Source: Kangiella sediminilitoris
Lineage (GTDB): Bacteria > Pseudomonadota > Gammaproteobacteria > Enterobacterales > Kangiellaceae
NCBI RefSeq assembly: GCF_001708405.1
Contig: NZ_CP012418.1
Coordinates: forward strand, 1-64,000
Direction of reading: 5' to 3'
Length of the DNA: 64,000 bases
The notes beneath the pieces are model-generated. The model was not told the DNA's origin. It searched no databases and saw nothing but the letters and a program-made list of their open reading frames with translations. This document shows positions 57,584 through 64,000 of the stretch, one piece after another (position 1 is the stretch's first letter; every line of letters begins with the position of its first letter). The position numbers and the translations under genes are program-made.

Positions 57584-59554
57584 ATGAAGAATAAGTTCAG
57601 TTATGTATTGGGCTGTCTGTTGGTAAGTGCAAGCTTGACCGCAGCGACAGTTGAAAAAAGAACGTTAAATAATGGCAACCTGATTCTGGAAGATATTCCT
57701 GAAATACCGCAGCAACTGGTCGACGATTTAAATAGATACCAGAATGTTCGTTCAGCATCGTTTAATGGCTGGTCCGAGACAGGTAACGGTTTATATATCA
57801 AAACTCGTTTTGGTGATGTTAGCCAGCTACATCGAGTGTTGAAACCCGGTGGTGCCAGACACCAGTTAACTTTCTTTCAGGAACCCGTGGGTCAAGTAGC
57901 GATACGCCCGGATAGCCAGTCCCTGGCATTTACTATGGATGCCGGAGGCAGTGAGTTCTCACAGGTTTTCCTGATGGATCTGGATAGCGGTAAATACAGA
58001 ATGATTACCGACGGCGAATCTCGAAATGGTGCGCTAAGGTGGAATGATGATGGTAGTAAACTGGCCTATCAAAGCACACAACGCAACGGCCGTTCAAATG
58101 ATATCTGGATAGCGGATGTTGATTCAGACGAAAAAGTTAGGCATAAAATGGTGGTGCAGGCCGAGGATGGGAGCTGGTGGGGACCATCTGCTTTCAGTGA
58201 AGGTGGTGACAAGTTACTGGTACAGCAATATGTTTCTGCAAATCAGTCAATGGTTCATGTTAAGGAATTGTCCTCAGATAGTTTGTCGCGAGTTGCGGGT
58301 AATAGTGAAAAAAAGTCGAGAAACTTCGCCTTAGATTTTACCGCTGATGGAGAAAGTATATTCATACTAACGGATCGCTATAGCGACTTTAATCAATTAG
58401 TAGTTAAAGAACTGGCCAGCGGTAATGAAACAGTTATTACGAAAGACATTCTGTGGGATGTTAATAACTTCATTCTCAACGATGCTAAGTCGATGGCAGC
58501 ATTCACTACCAATGAAGACGGAATGAGCAAATTGTATCTGCTTGATACAGACTCGCTTGACTATGTAGCAGTTGATGATTTTCCAGTAGGTGTCGCAGGT
58601 TCCTTGGCTTTCAATAAGAATGGAGATAAGTTGGCGCTTCAGTTAAATACTGCAAAAACACCAACCGATGTTTTTGTCCTAGATATTCAGTCGGATTTAA
58701 AGTCCGGGAAACTAGAGCGCTGGACATTTAGTGAAGTAGGTGGGTTAAACACAGATAAATTTGTTGAGCCAGAACTAGTGCATTACCCTACCTTTGATCA
58801 GGTGAATGGTGAACCAAGAAAAATCCCTGCTTTTGTATATAAACCCAAAGCTGACGGTCCACACCCAGTAATTATCTCAATTCACGGTGGTCCAGAGAGT
58901 CAATATCGACCAAACTTCAGCAGCACGGTGCAGCTTTGGATAGAGGAAGTAGGGGCTGCAGTCATAGCACCAAATGTCCGCGGTTCAGCGGGATATGGTA
59001 AAGAGTATGTCGCACTTGATAACGGTTTTAAGCGTGAGGATTCGGTTAAAGATATCGGCGCATTGCTGGATTGGATTAAAACCCAGCCGGATCTTGATGA
59101 AGATCGGGTAGTTGTTATTGGCGGTAGTTATGGCGGCTATATGGTTCTTGCCAGCGCTGTCCACTATAGCGACAGACTGAAAGGAGCTGTCGATATTGTG
59201 GGTATATCAAACTTTGTAACTTTCCTAAAAAATACCCAGGACTATCGTCGTGATTTACGTCGGGTAGAATATGGCGATGAGCGTGATCCGGCAATGAGAA
59301 AGCACCTTGAAGAAATCAGTCCAAATAACCATGTTGATAAAATTAAGGTGCCGATGTTTATTGTTCAAGGTGAGAATGATCCTCGTGTGCCCGTAACAGA
59401 AGCAACGCAGATGGTTGCTGCACTGAGAGAAGCTGGAGATAAGGTATGGTACATGAATGCCCTGAACGAAGGTCATGGTTATCGTAAGAAAGAAAACCGT
59501 GATGTTTATCAACAAGCGGTGGTGATGTTCTTCAAAAAACACCTGTTACCATAA
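57584..59554 (+). CDS. S9 family prolyl oligopeptidase-like serine peptidase
   Basis: The 656-aa exported enzyme has a signal peptide (cleaved about LTAA), a beta-propeller region (about 90-395; repeated D-G-x-x-L-x-Y-like blades) and a C-terminal alpha/beta hydrolase with nucleophile Ser515 in GGSYGGYM, the Asp in QGENDPRVP and the His in NEGHGY. This is the acylaminoacyl-peptidase/dipeptidyl-peptidase type. It probably degrades peptides in the periplasm. It ends at a strong terminator. Confidence 0.92.
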   Translation: MKNKFSYVLGCLLVSASLTAATVEKRTLNNGNLILEDIPEIPQQLVDDLNRYQNVRSASFNGWSETGNGLYIKTRFGDVSQLHRVLKPGGARHQLTFFQEPVGQVAIRPDSQSLAFTMDAGGSEFSQVFLMDLDSGKYRMITDGESRNGALRWNDDGSKLAYQSTQRNGRSNDIWIADVDSDEKVRHKMVVQAEDGSWWGPSAFSEGGDKLLVQQYVSANQSMVHVKELSSDSLSRVAGNSEKKSRNFALDFTADGESIFILTDRYSDFNQLVVKELASGNETVITKDILWDVNNFILNDAKSMAAFTTNEDGMSKLYLLDTDSLDYVAVDDFPVGVAGSLAFNKNGDKLALQLNTAKTPTDVFVLDIQSDLKSGKLERWTFSEVGGLNTDKFVEPELVHYPTFDQVNGEPRKIPAFVYKPKADGPHPVIISIHGGPESQYRPNFSSTVQLWIEEVGAAVIAPNVRGSAGYGKEYVALDNGFKREDSVKDIGALLDWIKTQPDLDEDRVVVIGGSYGGYMVLASAVHYSDRLKGAVDIVGISNFVTFLKNTQDYRRDLRRVEYGDERDPAMRKHLEEISPNNHVDKIKVPMFIVQGENDPRVPVTEATQMVAALREAGDKVWYMNALNEGHGYRKKENRDVYQQAVVMFFKKHLLP

Positions 59555-59569
59555 TATTTCCTTGCAATT

Positions 59570-59592
59570 AAAGCCCTGCTCGCAGGGCTTTT
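59570..59592 (+). terminator. Terminator after the S9 peptidase gene
   Basis: AAAGCCCTG-CTCG-CAGGGCTTT is a 9-bp stem ending in a short T run. Confidence 0.82.
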
Positions 59593-59667
59593 CTAATGCT
59601 GTTTATTTGCTATCCACATTAAAACTACCCTAAAATCATCCTATCTCCTTTTTTAACAAGGCTATGC

Positions 59668-60861
59668 ATGATTCTTCTTGGGAAGATAAAACCTGTATCT
59701 ATTATCGTTACTTCATTGTTATTGTTGTTTAGTAGCGGAGTCGAGGCCGCGGAGGGTGCGGTCACCGTCGATCGGTGGGATATTATTCTGCTTTCGGTTT
59801 ACATTTTTATTGCATTATTTTTTTCATTTGTATGTTCAATTGCAGAAGCTGTACTGTTAAGTATAACTCCTTCCTATATAGAGCACCTTCAGCAGGAGAG
59901 ACCAAAGAGAGCGATACTATTACGACGTTTGCGTCTGGATAATGTGGATCGGTCGTTGGCGGCTATTTTAACGCTGAATACCATCGCTCATACCGTGGGA
60001 GCAATCGTGGCCGGGGCAAAAGCAACAGTGGTCTTTGGTAATGCCTGGATTGGTTTATTTTCTGCCCTGATGACGTTGGCGATTCTATTTTTCTCGGAGA
60101 TTGTGCCGAAAACCATTGGCGCTGTGTACTGGGAAAGACTTGCTCCAGTAATAGCAGTATTCGTCCGCTGGTTAACCAAAGCATTATACCCATTAATATG
60201 GATCTCCGAAGGATTGACGAAGTTAATTTCTAAAGGAAAACAGCAGCATATTTTCAGCCGGGAAGAGTTCCTGGCAATGGCGGGGTTGGGTAAGAAAACG
60301 GGAGATATTGATGAGCATGAGTCGAGGATCATCAATAACCTTTTCCGGCTAGGCTCTTTAAAAGCGAAGGATATCATGACGCCAAGGCGTGTTATTCATT
60401 ATCTGCAGGAAAATGATCAGATCGCGGAAGTCTTTAATCATGTAGTAGAGTCTAAGTTTTCAAGGATCCCTATTTACAGCGAGGACATTGATGACATAAC
60501 GGCTTTTGTCCTAAAAGATGACATATTGATGGCACAGGCTCAGGGAAAAGATGACTGTGAGCTAAAGCAAATTCAGCGTGAAATGGTATGTGTGCTGGAT
60601 GAAATGTCCCTGCCTAATTTACTGGAAACTCTTCTTAACCAGAAGCAGCACATTGCTCTCGTGGTAGATGAGTATGGTGATACCAGAGGTTTAGTGACGC
60701 TTGAAGATTTGGTCGAGACACTGCTTGGTATGGAGATTATGGACGAGGTAGATGAGGTCAGGGATATGCAAAAGCTTGCCAGAGAGCAGTGGCTGCATAG
60801 GGCACAGGCCAGGGGATTGATTGATGAGGAAATTGATCAGAATGAGACGGATAATCCTTAG
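59668..60861 (+). CDS. CNNM/CorC-like transmembrane protein with CBS domains
   Basis: The 397-aa protein has an N-terminal signal-like segment, then the DUF21/CNNM membrane domain with four helices (FSFVCSIAEAVLLSITPSYI, TLNTIAHTVGAIVAGA, LFFSEIVPKTIG) and two CBS repeats (IMTPRRVIHYLQEN; VVDEYGDTRGLVTLEDLVETLLG). CNNM proteins handle magnesium or other cations. The C-terminal CorC_HlyC domain is missing or much reduced, making this a short form. It is preceded by its own promoter region and followed by 106 bp to the GGDEF gene. Confidence 0.85.
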   Translation: MILLGKIKPVSIIVTSLLLLFSSGVEAAEGAVTVDRWDIILLSVYIFIALFFSFVCSIAEAVLLSITPSYIEHLQQERPKRAILLRRLRLDNVDRSLAAILTLNTIAHTVGAIVAGAKATVVFGNAWIGLFSALMTLAILFFSEIVPKTIGAVYWERLAPVIAVFVRWLTKALYPLIWISEGLTKLISKGKQQHIFSREEFLAMAGLGKKTGDIDEHESRIINNLFRLGSLKAKDIMTPRRVIHYLQENDQIAEVFNHVVESKFSRIPIYSEDIDDITAFVLKDDILMAQAQGKDDCELKQIQREMVCVLDEMSLPNLLETLLNQKQHIALVVDEYGDTRGLVTLEDLVETLLGMEIMDEVDEVRDMQKLAREQWLHRAQARGLIDEEIDQNETDNP

Positions 60862-60979
60862 GCCGTTTAAATTGTGATACTGGTATAACCACTTGTAAAA
60901 TTTATCCAAAATGTGAGCTTTGTGTTTGACCTGAGTTGTGCTAGGTTATAAGTGCTGTTCATATTAGGTGGATTTATCG

Positions 60980-63010
60980 GTGCTACAAACTTTCACTCAA
61001 CAATTCCTTTGCTTCAATAAAAGCTACGATGTTAATCGGGGGCGGTCGAGCCAGTCCCGGATAGCATTCTCGAACAGCAACCTCAGGGTAATTGCTCTAC
61101 TTTTTTTTCTCCTAACCTCCGTTTCAGTTTCATATGCAACAGATGCAAGTAATGCTGAAGATTCTCTGAATGAGCAACAAGTTGCCTTCGATAAGCTCTA
61201 CGAGAGTATTGATACTGGTGAAGTAGAGATTGTCACTCTTGAGGATAGGGATGAATATATGGCGTCGCTTGAAGCTGCTATCCCCGAGGGTGATGACATC
61301 CGGCGACGTCGATATGAATTCTATGTCTGCATGACCGGTTATGGCTTTGAGTTCAGTAAAGGGATTGAAGTTGCAGAGCAATATATTGCGGAAGCAAAAC
61401 AGGCAGAAGATCAGGAAGCTATCGCGCGCTTTTACTATTGCCTTGCTGAATTTCAGGCCTCTACCTCCTTGTGGAAAAACTCTATTGAATCTATCAATGC
61501 ATCAATAGAAGCATCAAAGTCAATTGGTCATAAAGAATACTGGGCCTGGGGTCTGGCATTCAGATGTTCCATTCGATCGCTAGTCGGAGAGTTTGCAGAG
61601 TCTTTGGTGGACTGTTTAAAAGCACGTGAGCTCTATGGTCAGGCTAATAAAGAAGCTACGGGTGACGAGCTTTTGTTTGATATTGGGATCGCATATCGAC
61701 GTATTGGATTCAATGACAAAGCCCTTGAATACTTCAATGAAATGGAGGAGCTTGCAGTAGATCAGGGATTATTGCTGGGGCAGATACAGACAATTATCCA
61801 AAAGAGCTTCATATTTTATAATAAAGAAATGTATGCCGAAGCATTGGACTTGCAGAAGAAAGCATTAGAGTTGGCAGATGAGCAGGAGGACTATAATGGT
61901 CAGGCGGCCAGTGCCAGAGTGGCAATGGCAGGTACACTAATTAAATTGCACCGATACTCAGAAGCAAAGCAGCAGCTCGATCAGGCTCAAGAACTAATCA
62001 ATCAATTTGGAATTACAAACAGTAATGAAATGATCGAAATGCAGATGGGGATGGCGTTAGATGGTCTGGAGCAGCCGGAGTTAGCCGTGGAGTATTATGA
62101 TAGGGCCGAGGATCTGATGAAACGGGGAGGAAACCGTCGTTACCTGTCAATGCTGTACGAAGCGCGTTCAAAAAATTATGAAATGCTGGGTCAGGAAAAA
62201 GAAGCACTGCAGATGATGCAGAAACATCTGGAGTTATCCAGGATCCTGGAAAAAGACAGGGAGCAACAGCAGATACTGGTGTTGCGTTATCAATTTGATA
62301 GTGAGCGTAGTGATTTAGAAAATAAGAAGCTGGTAGCGGAAAAGAAATTAAAAGAAACGGAAGTAGAAGCATTAAAGAAGACTCAGCGCTGGCAGCTGGT
62401 GGCGATAGTATTAGGCGGTTTATTGTCTCTCGTATTGGTGATACTTATTGTTCGCCAATTTGGCTTATCGAAGCGGTTAAAACAGCAGGCGCTGACTGAT
62501 AGTTTAACGGGTGTAGCTAACCGTCGTCATATTGAAAGTTATTGTAAGACTGTTCTGGAACAGGCCAAGCAACATTCAGCTGACGCCAGTATCATTGTTT
62601 TTGATATTGATAATTTTAAACAAATTAATGATAAGCATGGTCATGTGGTTGGAGATGAAGTGCTGAAGAAGTTAAGCGAATTTTGCCAAACAATGTTACG
62701 TCAATTGGATAAGCTTGGACGATACGGTGGGGAAGAGTTTTTAGTCGTATTGCCACAGGCAAATCTTGAGAACGCTTATCAGGTAGCAGAACGCCTTCGT
62801 CTCGGTTTACAACAAATTTCCTTTGGCAGTAACGATCAGCCGTTTAATATTACTGTCAGCCTGGGTGTTGCTGAATATGATAAGAATGAAACGATGGATC
62901 AGCTGATTGATCGAGCTGACGAAGCGCTTTATAGAGCTAAATCTCAGGGTAGAAACATGGCACTTGAAGCTAAATCGACCAGGGAAAACAAGGACAAGGT
63001 CGACACTTAG
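60980..63010 (+). CDS. TPR-GGDEF diguanylate cyclase
   Basis: The 676-aa protein makes c-di-GMP by inference. I use GTG 60980, 8 bases after AGGTGGA; GTG 60968 is an alternative. There is an N-terminal signal/anchor helix (about 34-55), a periplasmic TPR-like helical region (about 90-440) with repeats such as EALDLQKKALELADEQEDYN, a transmembrane helix at about 473-492 (LVAIVLGGLLSLVLVILIV), and a GGDEF domain with RYGGEEF at 583-587. The degenerate RxxD inhibitory site was not seen. The TPR part could sense an envelope signal. Confidence 0.9.
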   Translation: MLQTFTQQFLCFNKSYDVNRGRSSQSRIAFSNSNLRVIALLFFLLTSVSVSYATDASNAEDSLNEQQVAFDKLYESIDTGEVEIVTLEDRDEYMASLEAAIPEGDDIRRRRYEFYVCMTGYGFEFSKGIEVAEQYIAEAKQAEDQEAIARFYYCLAEFQASTSLWKNSIESINASIEASKSIGHKEYWAWGLAFRCSIRSLVGEFAESLVDCLKARELYGQANKEATGDELLFDIGIAYRRIGFNDKALEYFNEMEELAVDQGLLLGQIQTIIQKSFIFYNKEMYAEALDLQKKALELADEQEDYNGQAASARVAMAGTLIKLHRYSEAKQQLDQAQELINQFGITNSNEMIEMQMGMALDGLEQPELAVEYYDRAEDLMKRGGNRRYLSMLYEARSKNYEMLGQEKEALQMMQKHLELSRILEKDREQQQILVLRYQFDSERSDLENKKLVAEKKLKETEVEALKKTQRWQLVAIVLGGLLSLVLVILIVRQFGLSKRLKQQALTDSLTGVANRRHIESYCKTVLEQAKQHSADASIIVFDIDNFKQINDKHGHVVGDEVLKKLSEFCQTMLRQLDKLGRYGGEEFLVVLPQANLENAYQVAERLRLGLQQISFGSNDQPFNITVSLGVAEYDKNETMDQLIDRADEALYRAKSQGRNMALEAKSTRENKDKVDT

Positions 63011-63398
63011 AATCCGGTATTCCTGAGGACAGTTTTAGACTGTTATTATAGTGTATTGTGATTTATCTAAAAATCACCAAAAAATAAAAATCTTATATTT
63101 CAATAGTTTATCTCATATTTATAGTTTTGTGATTTAGCCTAATTAAATTACTTTCTTTATAAATCAATGAGTTAAATGGTTTTTTAGAAGAAAGACTTTC
63201 TCCGCAAAATATTCTAAATCGTCAAGGCTCGTAATAAATTACGAGTAATATCAATGGGTTACGGTGTTCTCTCTTCGCTGGTAATGCTGAAAATGGGAGC
63301 AGAAAATTATCGTCGTAAAGCATGACGCTTAGTAACACTTTGAAATATTAATTCTTGATAATCTAAATGTGTCGAGTGATTGATTGAGGAGACACAAA
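63011..63398. promoter_or_regulatory. AT-rich intergenic region with an 18-bp palindrome
   Basis: No gene is seen in these 388 bases. CTCGTAAT-AA-ATTACGAG (63228-63245) is a perfect palindrome that could be an operator or hairpin, about 155 bp before the DUF4870 gene. The remainder is AT-rich with several near-repeats of ATTTAT. Confidence 0.45.
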
Positions 63399-63899
63399 AT
63401 GACAAATGAACATGATGACCGTAAGGGTCACAACCCCGAAGACGATAAACGCGAATCGGACCATGAAGCTGAAAAAGTAAATAAGGAATCAGCGCAGAAT
63501 CAGGATGATAATGTGGTGGATGGCGAAGCCGAGGTAATCAGTAGCGAAAAAGCCAGTGCTGAAGAAAAGAACTGGGCAATGATGAGCCATATTGCCTGTT
63601 TTGCCGCTCTGATTCCTCTGATACCACTGATTGGTATGGTATTAGGGCCTTTGTTTGTGTGGTTGTTTAAAAAAGAAGAGATGCCGCTGGTGGCTCAAAA
63701 TGGATTGGCTGCATTAAACTTTAATATCACGATGTTTATTGCATACTGTGTGGCGTTTATTCTTTGCTTTATCTTAATTGGTATACCACTGTTGTTCGGT
63801 CTGGTGATATTCCATTTCATCGTGACCATTCTGGCAGCGATAAAAGCAAGCGAAGGTGGCGTATACGAATACCCATTCTCAATAAAACTGGTGAGATAG
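63399..63899 (+). CDS. DUF4870 membrane protein
   Basis: From ATG 63399 (166 aa), with GAGGAG 8 bases upstream; a longer frame from TTG 63384 is unlikely. An acidic, disordered N terminus (about 1-60) precedes a DUF4870 membrane domain with three helices: MMSHIACFAALIPLIPLIGM, GLAALNFNITMFIAYCVAFI and GIPLLFGLVIFHFIVTILAA. Function unknown. It stands alone and ends at a UUCG-loop terminator. Confidence 0.87.
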   Translation: MTNEHDDRKGHNPEDDKRESDHEAEKVNKESAQNQDDNVVDGEAEVISSEKASAEEKNWAMMSHIACFAALIPLIPLIGMVLGPLFVWLFKKEEMPLVAQNGLAALNFNITMFIAYCVAFILCFILIGIPLLFGLVIFHFIVTILAAIKASEGGVYEYPFSIKLVR

Positions 63900-63927
63900 T
63901 TGGCGGACTCTCTCCCCTGAATAAAAC

Positions 63928-63951
63928 AAGGCGGCTTCGGCCGCCTTTTTT
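63928..63951 (+). terminator. Terminator after the DUF4870 gene
   Basis: AAGGCGGC-TTCG-GCCGCCTT is an 8-bp stem with a UUCG loop and a T run. Confidence 0.93.
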
Positions 63952-64000
63952 ATTGCTATGAGGTATACTGGGAACACTTTGAAAAAATAAGCAAGATATG

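Overview
The window looks like the replication-origin end of a marine gammaproteobacterial chromosome. It opens just upstream of dnaA, runs dnaA-dnaN-recF-gyrB, and has two perfect parS centromere sites inside recF. Moderate GC, AT-rich intergenic regions, a pepQ/fadBA arrangement like that of E. coli and many envelope or secreted proteins would fit a Kangiella-like organism; that genus call is inference, not shown. No rRNA, tRNA or CRISPR array was seen.

Layout. 1-6.7 kb: candidate oriC portion and replication genes. 6.7-8.6 kb: dodecin and two tandem BsuPI-like lipoproteins. 8.6-14.9 kb: leftward pepQ-yigZ-sirB2-ubiK divergent from fadBA, with a FadR-like palindrome between them, then a 41-codon membrane-peptide gene. 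15.1-17.1 kb: rep helicase. 17.2-25.5 kb: a sulfur-themed cluster (type II persulfide dioxygenase, RND pump, LolA-like carrier, outer-membrane barrel, DUF2892 protein, rhodanese, BigR/SqrR-like ArsR repressor, cysteine-desulfurase-like aminotransferase). Its promoters carry copies of the palindrome ATTAG-N6-CTAAT, one exactly between a good -35 and -10. 25.6-33.1 kb: ECF sigma, anti-sigma and lipoprotein operon, with a secreted subtilase, an outer-membrane barrel, an Ala-rich repetitive secreted protein and a HEXXH metalloprotease. A TGWWACGTC motif recurs 30-50 bp upstream of three of these genes. 33.2-34.7 kb: comM.

34.7-41.2 kb is an integron: a decayed IntI integrase pointing left, then promoterless genes all pointing right and separated by attC-like palindromes. 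41.2-48.6 kb continues with small accessory genes and a doubly disrupted VOC pseudogene, without clear attC sites. It is rich in small secreted proteins resembling lysozyme or protease inhibitors (LprI-like, TIMP/NTR-like). 48.8-51.6 kb: an L,D-transpeptidase and an M15 peptidase acting on cell wall. 51.7-64 kb: mixed housekeeping and regulatory genes (Cys-rich GDCCVxC protein, thiosulfate sulfurtransferase, AraC/GyrI regulator, STAS-like protein, CIA30 protein, S9 peptidase, CNNM/CorC-like protein, TPR-GGDEF diguanylate cyclase, DUF4870 protein).

The strongest candidates for new biology are the proposed persulfide regulon that adds a trans-envelope RND/LolA/barrel export route to the usual dioxygenase and rhodanese, the ECF-linked subtilase surface system, and the origin-proximal integron with a dead integrase.
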